This document shows positions 22,805 through 35,100 of a stretch of 64,000 bases of DNA, in pieces (position 1 is the stretch's first letter; each line of letters begins with the position of its first letter). The DNA comes from Saccopteryx bilineata (Eukaryota > Chordata > Mammalia > Chiroptera > Emballonuridae), in contig NC_089490.1 in assembly GCF_036850765.1 (NCBI RefSeq), forward strand, positions 273,992,482 to 274,056,481, given 5' to 3'. The notes below the pieces were generated by a model that had not been told where the DNA came from, did not search any database, and was given only the letters and a program-made list of their open reading frames with translations. A program made the translations under genes and the position numbers.

Positions 22805-23040
22805 TTTACTGAAGGCCTACTGTGTGCCCGCTTATAGGCACTGGTGATGCTTCAATGAACGAGAGTAGAAATTGCTGCCTTACTGGCTCCTATGTTCTAG
22901 TGAAGGGAAACACGATGTGGTGCAGACAATAAATAAATAGATCTGTAGACTGCTCCAAGGGCAATGGACTAATAAACAAAGTAACGTAAGGGTTGCAAAG
23001 AGCAGTATATTTGTAGGAGGGCAGGGCAAACAATAAAACC
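22805..23040. repeat. Mammal-wide ancient repeat (L2-like)
   Basis: 'ACTGAAGGCCTACTGTGTGC', 'CACTGGTGATGCTTCAATGA' and 'CTCCTATGTTCTAGTGA' match the common ancient motif 'cctactatgtgccaggcactg...'. Class assignment is tentative. Confidence 0.5.
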
Positions 23041-24087
23041 ATACTGGGAGTTCACTGTTGTATCAGTTACTTGCTAAGTTTGAGATCACATTTTAAATTA
23101 AAACAACATTATGAATTTTAAAAAATGTCAGAAAAGCCTGTTTTCAATGATATACTTAAGCCAGGCTGCACCAGTGGAGTAGTGGTTAAACACAGAACTG
23201 TTAAAGAAAATAAATTATATAGACTTACAATTTAATAAATTATAGACATAAGTAATAAGAATGCATATCACATTTCAATTATTTAAGTATATTTTATTAT
23301 CAGTTGTGGCCTCGAGGTTATGAGGTTGGTTGCTTCTGTACTACAGAAATGCTGTACACTGGTGGCTGTTGCTTATCTTTTCCCAACATTGTGTTCTCTG
23401 ATGTCATGTGGGCAGATTGAAACTGACCATGGTGGGAGTATTTACACCATGGAAATAGGCAGATGCTCCTTGCCATGGCCTTCTTCTCAGCCCCTGGGAA
23501 TGGACTGGTGGCTTAACACACACACACATGCACCCCTGTTCTGAGTCTACTTTGCTTTCACAATATCAGAACAAGATTTGCCCTGTGTGACCAGGGCTTC
23601 ACAGCTAAAAGGCACGTGGTGCACTGGGTAAAAATGATATGGAACATCAGGGGAGGCAAAAGTGGCAGCTCATCCATTTTGAGGCCTCAGCAATGCTTGC
23701 TTTGTGGTAACATAGCCTGATTTTCAGGAAATCATCTTCTGGTCTCTAGTGACTTTAAGGTCCTGGGTCCATTCCTCCTTCCCAACAAAAGAGTTTCTGC
23801 TCCAAAATAACACACACATCCCAGCAAAGCATTTCCTTAGATAATTTTGACCCGGAGTGATTTTAACCATGAAAAATTTAGAATCTGAGAAATTGGATGT
23901 TGGGGTCTTATGCTTCTTGATTTAGCAGCAAAGTTACCTGTCTAGCAGAGGGTCACATGCCTAATATTTAGATAAATATTTTGAGTGGCTACAGAAAATG
24001 AATTCCTTTCAAGGGCTATGCATCCCTTGACCTGGTTGTCCTCAGTGCACGAGAACAGGTTACTTAAATGCTCCTGAGCTCTAATGG
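23041..24087. other. No recognisable feature
   Basis: Unique AT-rich sequence with a (CA)5 run at 23517-23527; no supported gene. Confidence 0.4.
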
Positions 24088-24359
24088 CAGAGGCGGATTA
24101 AGGTCAATTGAGGCACCGGGCACAGAAGAAAATATTGAGCCCCTTAAAAAAAAGAGAGAGACAGAGAAAATAAAAATACATATTAACTATATTTTTAAAT
24201 AAATAGAAAATATTATCTACTATTAATGTTAAAATTGCACATATGAAACCAAACTTGGTGTCATTAGAAAAAAAGTGTAAAGTTGGGGTTTTGCGGAGCC
24301 CTTCAGAAGTTGGGACCCAGGGCGCGCTCCTGGTATACTCACCATTAAATCCGCCTCTG
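24088..24359. mobile_element. Non-autonomous hAT-type DNA transposon
   Basis: Terminal inverted repeats: 5' CAGAGGCGGATTAA and 3' ATTAAATCCGCCTCTG (imperfect by one base). The 272-bp body has no transposase frame. Flanking 8-bp sequences TCTAATGG (24080-24087) and TATAATGG (24360-24367) agree at 7 of 8 positions, the TSD length diagnostic of hAT. A 99-aa frame across it is accidental. Confidence 0.82.
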
Positions 24360-25112
24360 TATAATGGAACAACATGGAAACTCTTGGGACCCTGAGAAGT
24401 CACATCTCCACTGGGTGGGTTTCCCGTAGGTTCTGGTAGGACAACTCAGGCAGTGGGTTGGGCTCTAGAAGACTGGAAATGAGGCAGAGAAGGTCAGTTG
24501 AGAAAGCCTGAAGCATTTTTAAATGGGGAAAATTTTATGTTAGAATACGCCACTTGATGACATCCCTCCAAATCTATTTCACAATACAACTGTCTCAGAG
24601 GAAATATAATAGGTACTTGTGTTCAGAGTAGAAAATAAATAGAGACTACTTTTACAGAAATAGATACATTTGCAAATAAGGATAAAGGCTTCATTCACTC
24701 ATTCATTCTAGGTTCCATGTGATGATGAAAAGATGTTGAGAAGGAAGATGCAGAGCCTCAAATTCATCTGTCCCAGTTATTTCTTGCCCAAGCTATTTGT
24801 TTTAGAGTCTTATTTTTATCAGTTTCAATCATAGGAATCAATTAAACAGTACTTTCCTGTAAAATTCAGAAGAAAGCATCTTTAATTGTCCTACTTCTGA
24901 CAACCTATGCTGGAATCACCACAAAGGCATCAACTTTACTAATGTAGAAGGAGTAAACACGAAAGAAAGGAACCTTGCACTTTGTGCAGTTTAAGCAGTG
25001 CCAGCATCCGGGTATGTGGGCAGGTGCTGGGCAGAAAGACAGTCTGCTTCCCCTGAGGAATGAGGACATGGGTCCTTAGGATATGGAAATATGACTGTTT
25101 GTGCTTTGAGTG
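24360..25112. other. No recognisable feature
   Basis: Unique sequence between two hAT elements. Confidence 0.4.
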
Positions 25113-25120
25113 ATGTACAG

Positions 25121-25418
25121 CAGTTGTCCCCAACCCCCGGGCTGCGGACCGGTACTGGTCCGTGGGCCATTTGGTACTTGGTCCGCAGAGAAAGAATAAA
25201 TAACTTACATTATTTATGTTTTATTTATATTTAAGTCTGAACGATGTTTTATTTTTTAAAAATGACCAGATTTCCTCTGTTACATCCGTCTAAGACTCAT
25301 TCTTGACGCTTGTCTTGATCACGTGATACATTTATCCGTCCCACCCTAAAGGCCGGTCCATGAAAATATTTTCTGACATTAAACTGGTCCGGGGCCCAAA
25401 AAAGGTTGGGGACCACTG
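25121..25418. mobile_element. Non-autonomous hAT transposon with perfect TSD
   Basis: 298-bp element with 15-bp TIRs (CAGTTGTCCCCAACC at left, GGTTGGGGACCACTG at right; one mismatch). It is bracketed by a perfect 8-bp duplication ATGTACAG at 25113-25120 and 25419-25426. The interior has paired 'GGACCGGTACTGGTCC' and 'AACTGGTCCGGGGCCC' subterminal motifs and no transposase. Confidence 0.93.
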
Positions 25419-25426
25419 ATGTACAG

Positions 25427-26095
25427 GGTTTATATGACACTTATTTTCTGACTTAAGGGCAAATTTAGTTCCCAAATAATGGAGCTAGGAGGGAAGGCTC
25501 GGCTGGAACTTGGGAAGGGACGCTGCAGAAGGAGAGGTCTAAAGAGGGGAGGTGGGGCCATCCAGAAAGGAAGTCTGTGTGAACCATCTTTGGTGAAGCT
25601 GTCAACTTTCCAGAGCATTCTGAGCTCTGAGAGTCTCAGAGGTGAGGACCAGATTCCCTGAGGCACAGGGCAGCTTGGTGGAAGTCCCTCTCACTTCACA
25701 GTCTCCAATCCACACGGGTTTGAGAGAAAGATTTACTCTTGAACAATCTGGATGTTTTATAATTTTTTACTTTTTTAACCACATCTCTAGTGCCATGTAT
25801 GACACTAAGCAGTTATCAGATATTAATACTCAAAATAATCCTAGGAGGAAGACGCTATTTTTTTCATTTTATAAATAAATGAACCAAGCATTGTAGTTGC
25901 TTCCTGCTTATTTTATATATTATTCCCCACTCAAAATTCAGAAAAATGAGTGATAATAATAATGGTATTTTTTTTCTATAAAAAAATGTTACTTTTGACT
26001 TTAAAATTTAAATGTATCTGCATTTAATTTAAAATTTAAGGTAACAGTCCAAAAGGATTCTTTCTTACTCCTAAAGATTAATTTGCTGACTTGCA
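25427..26095. other. No recognisable feature
   Basis: Unique sequence; a possible degraded MIR fragment near 25785-25870 is too weak to call. Confidence 0.4.
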
Positions 26096-26108
26096 CTTAT
26101 TTCTTTAT

Positions 26109-26468
26109 TTTTATTTTTTGTATTTTTCCAAAGTTAGAAGAGGGGAGACAGTCAGACTCCCACATGTGCCTGACTGGGATCCATCCAGCATGCCCACGGG
26201 TGATGCTCTGCCCATCTGGAGTGTTGGTCCATTGAGGCTGGAGTCATTCTAGCATATGAGGCGGAGCCATGGGGCTGTCCTCAGCACCCAGGCCAACTTT
26301 GCTCCAGTGGAGCCTTGGCTGTGGGAGGGGAAGAGAGAGACAGAGAGGAAGGAGAAGGGAAAAGGGGGAGAAGCAGATGGGCACTTCTGTTTGCCCTCAC
26401 CGGGAATCAAACCTGGTACTTCCACATGCTAGGCCGACATTCTACCATTAAGCCAACTGACCATGGCC
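26109..26468 (-). repeat. SINE family A with TSD
   Basis: Minus-strand head at about 26466. The 13-bp TSD CTGACTTGCACTT lies at 26096-26108 and 26469-26481. B box decayed on the minus strand (GGTTTGATTCC). More diverged than the copies at 17445 and 54642. Confidence 0.93.
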
Positions 26469-26584
26469 CTGACTTGCACTTTAATTAGCACAATATTAGG
26501 TAATATTTTGACTTGTTTTCTTGCTGTGCTGTGTTAATTAACCAGTGTTTCAACATTGACATGGAGATACCCATGTTTAGTTCA

Positions 26585-26760
26585 ACCATCTGTTCAGCCT
26601 TCATTCCCTGAACACCTAATCATACTTGTATTTATGTACTTTTCATACAATGCCAAACACTGTGGACAAGCTAAAGAAGGATACCAATGCAAGCTGCCCT
26701 CAAGGATCTTAGATTTGTGGAACAGACAAGTGAAGGAAGAAAGATACAATCAAGTTTTAG
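26585..26760. repeat. Mammal-wide ancient repeat (L2-like)
   Basis: 'CATTCCCTGAACACCTAATC', 'CAAACACTGTGGACAAGCTA' and 'TGCCCTCAAGGATCTTAGA' resemble the same ancient family as at 22805. Confidence 0.4.
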
Positions 26761-27472
26761 AGGTGTGTGAAGAGAATCAGGGTGGGCTGTTGAGGGGACA
26801 CACTTGAGAGGAATAGGTCACCAGGCCCATGGAAGGGGAGCAGTGCCTTCTCCACAAGGCAGTCAGCTTCATCGCAGACAATGACCCTCTTCCCAGGCCA
26901 GCGCCTGGACAAGGTGTTCTGTAAACTGCTGATGGTTTGATCTGTTGCTTCCCAAAATGCAGCCTCTGTAATACCATCTTCCTCTCCAAGAAATTGCAGA
27001 TTTTAAAGACATCATTCAACTGAACACATCAGTGTTTGTTTTTTATTTAAATTGGAAATAGACTTAGCATGTGTTTAGTCTATTAAATTTGTCATATGCT
27101 AGACATTTTTAAAATCAATCTTTAAAAATCTCTCATTAAATGATCCCCATCCTCGCCTGTACTCTGCTGGTGGGTACCTTCCCAGAGCTAGCAATCAGCC
27201 AGAGGTAATTTTTATTTTTGGTTTCTTTTCATCTTGCCCATTGTGGAAAATGCCAAGCAATATCCATAGAAGATAACCCTCGCATGTAAACATATTATTT
27301 TACATGTGAAGTTTTTCCATCCACTTAAAAGTGAACATCTTGGATTATAAAGTTCTTGGACAATGTGGCTTCATTTTAAATGTACAGCTGTATATGGTTA
27401 TTATTTAAAAGTTTACAAAGGTATCAAGTTATGGACAAGAAGTAGTTTATGACACACAAGTCAGGCATTTTT
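26761..27472. other. No recognisable feature
   Basis: Unique sequence; no gene supported. Confidence 0.4.
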
Positions 27473-27858
27473 CTTTTTTTTTTTCTTTTTCTTTTTGTAT
27501 TTTTCTGAAGCTGGAAATGGGGAGAGACAGTCAGACAGATTCCTGCATGTGCCCGACCAGGATCCACCCGGCAGGCCCACAGGGGCGACGCTCTGCCCCT
27601 CCAGGGCGTCGCTCTGCCGCGACCAGAGCCACTCTAGCGCCTGGGACAGAGGCCAAGAAGCCATCCCTAGCGCCCGGCCATCTTTGCTCCAATGGAGCCT
27701 CGGCTGCGGGAGGGGAAGAGAGAGACAGAGAGGAAGGGGGGGGTGGAGAAGCAAATGGGCGCTTCTCCTATGTGCCCTGGCCGGGAATCGAACCCGGGTC
27801 CCCCGCACTCCAGGCCGACGCTCTACCGCTGAGCCAACCGGGAGCCAACCGGCCAGGG
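27473..27858 (-). repeat. SINE family A with duplicated head segment
   Basis: Minus-strand family A copy with an intact B box (GGTTCGATTCC). An exact 11-bp tandem duplication GAGCCAACCGG lies at 27831-27841 and 27842-27852 in its A-box region. No clear TSD beyond T-rich flanks. Confidence 0.92.
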
Positions 27859-28177
27859 CCTCTTTACTTCTCCCTTTTGGATTATTTCAGATTATTTGTA
27901 GGCAAAGAGTTGAGTAAGTAGAGACTCATATAAATGTTTAATTCCAGTTTCCTATAGCCCTGTGTGGAGGTGCACCACCTTTCACTGCCAGAGTGTACAT
28001 GAGATGAGGAATCCCGGTATTACACTAAAATAAATTATGTCAGATTATGATATAAGAAAAAGAACTGAAAAACTTTGTATCCAACCTAAAGGTACAACTA
28101 TTTTTCCCCACTAACTTTACATTGAAACTGACTAATCCTAAAGAGTGCTTTTATAATTTTTTTCTCCTGGGATTATA

Positions 28178-28190
28178 TATATATATATAT
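28178..28190. repeat. Short (TA)n microsatellite
   Basis: About eight TA units just upstream of an inverted-repeat element. Confidence 0.7.
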
Positions 28191-28201
28191 GGTCTAAAAT
28201 G

Positions 28202-28323
28202 CAGGGCATTGCAAAAGTAGGTTTATAGTTATGAGTATGCAAAACACAGAGTTTATGCTTGTATTATTATTTATTGTATTATTTTTTCATAGGAAAACCT
28301 GTAACCTGCTTTTGCCACACCCC
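28202..28323. mobile_element. Small inverted-repeat element (mariner-like MITE)
   Basis: The left end GCAAAAGTAGGTTTATAG pairs with the right end CTGTAACCTGCTTTTGC with few mismatches. The element is about 122 bp and lacks coding capacity. Architecture resembles mariner-derived miniature elements. AAATG occurs on both sides (28197-28201, 28324-28328), which does not fit the TA duplication of mariners, so the class is open. Confidence 0.55.
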
Positions 28324-28329
28324 AAATGA

Positions 28330-31300
28330 GCATGTGCTATTGTGACCAGCCTTCAGACTTCTCTCCATCATTATTTCACTGTAGAAGGAGACATCAGGGT
28401 GCTTTTCTCAGAAAATATCAGGGCTGCAGCAGAGGTTTATAAGAACTGATACCCTTAAACTGTGGAGAAGAAACAGTGTGTATCTCATGCAGCTAAGAGG
28501 AAACTTGCATTCCTGCACATCTTTGATGACATCAGGCAGACAAGGTTCTTAATCAAACATTGTTCCAAAAAGGCAGAAAGCATGATGATGATCTATCTAC
28601 AGGGATGCTGGTAGGTACAGTCAGTGCACGTGACGTCTCCATAACATAAAGAACTAAATATGCAAGAGTTCAATCTTTCCAAAAGACAGAAAAGCTCTGT
28701 GATTATTGCACGAATATAACCAGAACTGGTACATTGCACTTCTGAATAGAAAAAAAAAAAAAAAGATTCTTGTCCTAAAAAGCAGAACAAAACACCAGAG
28801 CCTAAATAAAGGTTTCTGATCCATCAGGCATGCCTAATAATGGGCAATCTGACCGTGCCTATCCTATGAATGAGTTGGGGAAAATGTATTGTAATACTTC
28901 TACAAATATGCTAGTTTATAAAAGTTTTGACACGATATTTAGTATATCTAATTTGTAATTTTTAGTTTAAGTTTGTATGATTTAATGATACCAGTCTTTA
29001 ACACACTTTATTCTTTTAATAAAATTGTGTTTCTTTTCCTTCATATATTCTTTCTTCTTTCATGGCAGTGACAATGATTTTTTTCTTAATAGTATATACA
29101 GATAAACTGAGAGTGTAAGGGAGTTCACTCTACTCCATGGTTCTATACTTTATAAAGCCAATTACAATGGATAATATATAAAAAATATAAGTAATAAAAA
29201 GTATCCCACTCTTTTTAGAATCCTAGATTTCCTATTGCATTTCAGTCTTATTTGAAATTGAAGATAGAATTTCTTTAAAATATTCTACTCAAAAATGTCT
29301 TTTTAAAAAAATTGCAGTTAATTTAAAAATTTTCCTTCTGTGTTCTTCCAGGGAAAAGCAGAAGAATTAAATTGCTTGTACCCCATATCTGCAGGGGAAG
29401 CTTGTTTTGTGCACTTGTGGCAACCAGGACTGCACAGAACATACATTTTTCTATTGAAAATACCTACAGTTTCACCTGCATATATAAATATGCAAATACA
29501 GTCATAGCCAAATGTGCTTTCTATAAGGTATTAGGTTAGACCTCCCAAACAGAACATGTTCTGAAAATCGTGTCTTGATTAGAATCATAATGTAGGACCC
29601 TTCTCAGCCCTGTAAAGAGTACCTTCATTCAATTTACAATGCATGGTTGTATTTGATAATAAATTATGCCACTGAGGTTTAAAATATTAAATTAGATTTA
29701 TTGTATAATTCTTATAGTCTATATTTTTGATATTGCAAATTTTAATTATTTGAGATTCATATTTTTTAAAATATCAACTTTCCCCATTAGTTTCTTTTTA
29801 TAAGAAACTTTAAAGCTTCTATTTTCCCTAAAAATATCTTCTTTAAAAACTGAGCACTATAATATGCTTAATGTAGAGAAAAACTCAGAAAGTAACAATG
29901 TAAAAGAAAATAGACCCTATAATAAATATCTTCCAAATGGCCCTTTTGTTAGAAACATGATTTCATAATTAAAGGACATATTCCATTTAACCAATAAAAC
30001 AATATTTGGCATTTATTTTTATGTAATAAAGTAAAGAAGTGAATAGCATCTTGACTCTGTTTTTGCAAAGCTTGTAGGTAGCATTGATGACAGAGGCCAC
30101 CTTTGTCTGTGATCACCCAGCCTGCTGTTAAAAATACCTACTTAAAAATCACTCAAGCAAATACTCACAGTGAATCATGAAATGTGACCAGAAAAACAAA
30201 TCCTAATAATGTCAAGTGTGTTTTGTGAATTTCCTCTCAGTCTTTTTTTTTCTTTCACATTTTAGCAGAGATATTTTGACAGATTACTTTCAGAAAACTT
30301 TTCTAACCTGTTTTAATATACTCAGTTAAAAAAATTTAGGGACAAAGCACAGTATGAATATAAATTATTTGTCAACATATGGGGACAGAGGGCATTGCCG
30401 ACCTGAAAGTCTGCACAAAGAGCAGGCATTGTTCCTCATGATGAAGTTCTCAAATCGAAGTTCTATAGTAGCATCCAGAAGTTGCTTGAGTGCTCTGGGG
30501 TTACAGCACTTGGTAAAGCAAGGGACAGCTGCACCAATTGTGCATAATTAGTCAAGGTCAGACAAGGCAAATGGAGGACATTCACCATTTGTCAGGAGGA
30601 CAATGGAGAGAGAACTGAGCATTCTCAACTGGGAATGACTGTGAGAGGGGCTCATTGAATTGGGGTGAAGCAGGCCTGCCCTTTCTTGTGCTCACTGGAA
30701 GGGGGGCAACCACTCAGAACAATTCAAATGTGAGCACTAGCCCGGCTAACCAATGTCACAAAACACAATCTTGTTTTAACTACCAGAAGCATATGTTCAT
30801 TGACAGAGTGTAATGTTGGTGACACTTGAAGGAAACACTGAAAGAAGAAACGGAGGATAAATGTATTTTTTACATGGCCTTGGGATTTCATGTTTCCTTC
30901 CTCCATTCAATGGTATAATCTTTTAAGTTACCAATTGATGCAATGTAATCCTTTAAATAAAGGGATGATTACTTTCAAATGAACAGCGGAGTTTGGAATG
31001 AGGAAAAACATGCTGACCTAGAATGAAATGCTTTTTGCTTAATGGTCACTTAGGAAAGTGTTTTATTTTCAACAGGAGAAATTAAATATGGATTCACATA
31101 GTCTACTAAAATAAGTTGATAAAGGAAAGTGTTCGGTGCTAACGGATATCTCAGCCCCACTAAGAAATTTTAATCTCCCCAATAGCAAGTACAGAGTGTG
31201 ATTTTGAAAGCTAAAAAGTCTGCACCAGTTTTACAAAAAGCAATATAAGAACATTAGTTTTCAAATGAAAATCCACAAAGGTTTAGGAAGCTAATTTTTT

Positions 31301-31340
31301 TAAATGCCTGCATCACGTCCCATGGAGATGAAGTCTGCCA
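28330..31340. other. Unique AT-rich sequence, no recognisable feature
   Basis: About 3 kb without a repeat I can name and without credible exons. 28341-28600 looks relatively non-repetitive and could be conserved, but nothing in the sequence proves it. Confidence 0.4.
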
Positions 31341-31344
31341 GGCT

Positions 31345-31515
31345 TGCGCGCCTTTAGCATGGGGTGGGGTTGGGCGTGCTCCAGCCTGACGCGGCACACC
31401 CTGGAGTGCACAGCGTTTCCACCGGACACTTCCTTTCTTCCTTCCCCGGAGCTGCCCAGTGGGAGTCAGCGAGGAGGGGACAGCGGGCAGGCTGGCACCG
31501 CGGGGACCATCGGGC
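31345..31515. promoter_or_regulatory. Short CpG-rich patch
   Basis: Thirteen CpG dinucleotides between 31347 and 31512 in GC-rich sequence, against near-absence of CpG in the flanks, and not part of a SINE or LTR that I recognise. Could be an unmethylated regulatory element or remote promoter. No TATA box or exon was identified. Confidence 0.35.
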
Positions 31516-32062
31516 CTGTGTACTGCACTGATTTCTCATTAGCTCCCTCACCCTGATCACAATTTCCAGGTGACACTCTTGCTTTGGACTCCAGGCCCTC
31601 ATTAGTGTCTCATTATAATGTCTTCCCACATATCAGATTTATTTCAGTCCATGCACTTTGCAACACAATTTGCACCTGCTGCAGAAAGAAAAAAGTCAAA
31701 GAATTACCTGAAATCTAAAAACGATTTAGTTGGTGGTTCACACACACACACAAGCACATGCACTCAAAATGTGTTAGAAATTATAGACAGCCTTTCATCT
31801 ACAGATGAAGCCTGAAGAACAAGATGGTGTGCCACCTTTCAATTACAGTCCCTTATAATAGGGATTCATCATCTCATTGTGTGCAAAGCAACACCTTTCT
31901 GATTAGCCTTTTTCATGCTTCCATTTTCAGAAGAATTAATCCGAATAAGAAGAAACTTCACTATAAAATTCCCCAGTACTACTAGCAAAGCAAGTGGGTT
32001 ACACATTATATATAAATTTTTAAAGGAAGAATCAGTACATATCTGTCCACATTCATGTCTGC
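31516..32062. other. No recognisable feature
   Basis: Unique sequence with a short (CA)n at 31738-31752. Confidence 0.4.
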
Positions 32063-32063
32063 A

Positions 32064-32108
32064 ATGTGTGTGTGTGTGTGCGCGCACACATACACACACA
32101 CACACACA
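32064..32108. repeat. 45-bp strictly alternating purine-pyrimidine tract
   Basis: (TG)n, then GCGCGC, then (CA)n interrupted by one TA. No break in purine/pyrimidine alternation from 32064 to 32108. The two arms are also complementary, so both Z-DNA and a hairpin are possible. Confidence 0.9.
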
Positions 32109-35100
32109 GGTTTGAGTCATTCTCTTCCATCATTCCAGATGAAAGAACAAACCTTCCTCATCTCTACATAAAAAGAAGAGAAAAAAGTGTCATCTCTGAT
32201 ATTAGAATTGTTTCTCCCATATTCTTCACATCCTCAAGATTTTCTCCTGTGTCCTCTTGAGAAAATGATAGAATCTGCTGTGTAATTTAGTCAATCCCCA
32301 AATACAATCTTGCAAACTTCACTATCTGTGAAGTTAATAAAGATAATGACCTATTAACTTCTTTATTTCTCTTTAGTGCCAGTCTATCCTTGGGCATAAG
32401 GAGCTGACAATTTTATGTAAGCATGGAAAATTATATTCTTTGCATTGTCACTGGAAAATGTATTCAGCAATTAAAATTAAATGCACTATTAAGTAAAGCC
32501 ATCATTTGCTCTATTCCCTTTATGCATGCTTTCTCTGAATTAGGAAGAAATGTCACTGCTTTCTAGCAGACCTGCATTTGCTGCATTTCTTTCTGATGAC
32601 TTTTTAGAAAAAATTCTTGTGTGAGAGCCTGCTGCGCCGTGCCACCGACACCATCCCTGTGTCTACCAACTACTGTGCTAAGTAGGTTCCTGGTAGTTCA
32701 TCATGTCGGGGGGAAGGATACACAAAGCACACCAGGCTATCCATTGTTCCCATTTCATCTGAAAGTAGAATAATAACTGCTAATGTGAGAATATGATTCA
32801 GCATGTTTATTACAATATCATTATGTCTGATTATTTTTATTTCAGTCACTAACATGGGCAATTAACACAGTCTCCAAAGACATAAAGGCAGTCCTGCATT
32901 TATTTCTGATTTTCAATATGACTAAAATTGATTAAACCAATGTGAGGATATAATAGTTATCATTAAGCATTCACTATTTAAGCCTCAGCCTTTGATAAAA
33001 AAAATGGTTTCATAGACACAAGTGCATTTAGACTGAACAAATTTAACCCCCAAAAGGCAATCGTCAATAGGAAGAATAGGGACAGTTCTCCTACTTCTCA
33101 GTAAATAAAAAGAAATGATCTTCACAGGTTAGTTTTTTCCAAATGAAAGGTAGAACAAGTACATTTCTAATGAAAATAGAAATGACTTTACTATGTAAAC
33201 ATAGTCTACTTTTTGCATTTAACTTGCTTAAGTTTAGAAAAACAAATAATACCCTAATATAATGCTCAGACTTCTCTGTTCTTTTCCATGGGTAACATCC
33301 GAATTGACTGTAATGCATCATGAAATAGCCCACAAACACATAAACTAAATCATTCTGGAAGAGAGATATACTTGCTTTTCTCTCTCTCTCTCTCTCTTTT
33401 TAAAATTAAATAATGGCTTAAAATCGCCCCCCTCCCATTTAGGTATGCAGTGTTTTGCATATTAACCCCAGGAAGAGAGTCAGAATTGTTTTCTCTGCTA
33501 AAGCTTTTTCTATTTTTTTCAAAGAAATTCATCTAATTTTTAAGTATTACTTGAAAAACTATGAAAGTCGAGACATCTATAAATTAGATGCATGGTTTTT
33601 AAATTTCCTCTGTCTCATAAAATAATTGTTTTCTACTTTCAAGTATCTTAACACTGTAATTATTACCATCAATCTTTTTTTAAAGACCAGACTCATGTTA
33701 CTTCCCGGTAGTGAATTTTAATAACTACCACAGCGTACTCAGTGGGAATCCCAGTGACCTAACATAATTAATGTCCCTCCAAATGGGCCAAAACCGTTCC
33801 TCAAAAGCACGCTGGGAAAATTCTGCAGACAGAGCCCCACAGTGCAGGAGACTGGGACCAGTAACAGACTGGGTTAGGATTTTCCACTTTTTGGATTAAA
33901 TTTTGTTTCCTTATCTTTGCTGTGTGAAGATAATCACATGCAGTTCACAGAAAGGCCAGGAAAGTTTATTGTTGGTTTGTTTTTTTGTTTGTTTGTTTGC
34001 TCGACCCTCTTGTGTTCTATTTAAGCAATACACTAACTACTCACTTCTTGACAGAGGTTTCTTTGGTTCACATTCAACAAGTTGAGAAGCTGCCACTGTG
34101 GTGAGAAGGGAGATGCCTGGGTGGTTGGATGAGCACGTCCCTGCTGAAGCTGCTGGGATGCTGATCAAGGAGCACGCGCCACCCCCACGTGCAGGGCGGG
34201 GCTTTGGCATTCTCCTCTGAAGCCTGATAAGGGGATTCAAGTCTTCATTGTTTCATTGGCTATTAATGAAGAAAAGGTTGATCATTGTTATTAAATTTCT
34301 ACTGAATTTAATTGGTCAAATAGTTTATTGTCTTCAAAAATCCGAGAACAAGAGAGAAGAATGCTAACTTTATGCAGTTTTTCACAAGATACTGATTCTG
34401 AAGTAAGGTTGGATATTTTACATTACAGAGCTCCTAAACTATTACTTGGGTTATGTGAGCATCTGAACAGTATTGGATAGAGTTCAGAAATTCAAGCAGA
34501 TACTAAATACGGGATTCATACATCTGAACAATGGTATTATTAGTGATTGCACCACATTGTTTCTCTTCACTTGATGCTGTTTCTGATTTCTTGTTTAATT
34601 CTGTGAAGATGATCACTAGAAATCTTAGCTCCAATCTGAAATATTAAGTGGGAGGTCTCCTGCCAAACTGCTGCCAGAAATGTACAGGAGATGGCCAAGG
34701 AACAAGATAAACTGCGAGTAGAAAAGGTGACTTGGAATACTGACCGTAGGTGTAAGCTTTGGAAAGGCCCCTTTTGTGAGGCAGTGGTCTGGAGTGGTCC
34801 AACAGCTCCCTCTACTCCCTCCAAGAGGGAAGTAGCATCTAGCTGCACTGCACAGAGGCGTTGGCATGGGGCTCTGAAAGACACTCCTGTGTTTCCTTGT
34901 CCTAAAAGGCCCTGTAAGTACAGATCGGGCAGGAACCTGCGGAAACCCTCCCATAAATGATGCCCAGGTGAACCCTGTCACAAGTTCCTCTTCATTAGTT
35001 GACTTGATGACTGGCCGGAGGTAACAATTGAAGTGGGTTATTTTATGGTGTGATTAGTGCATGGAGTATTAAAGGTGACTCCACTTGTCATGCCTTATTA

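Noticed and set aside
34567..34981. Paired frames of 105 and 118 aa (minus) and 89 aa (plus)
   Set aside because: Both strands open over the same stretch, without motifs; likely a stop-poor region.
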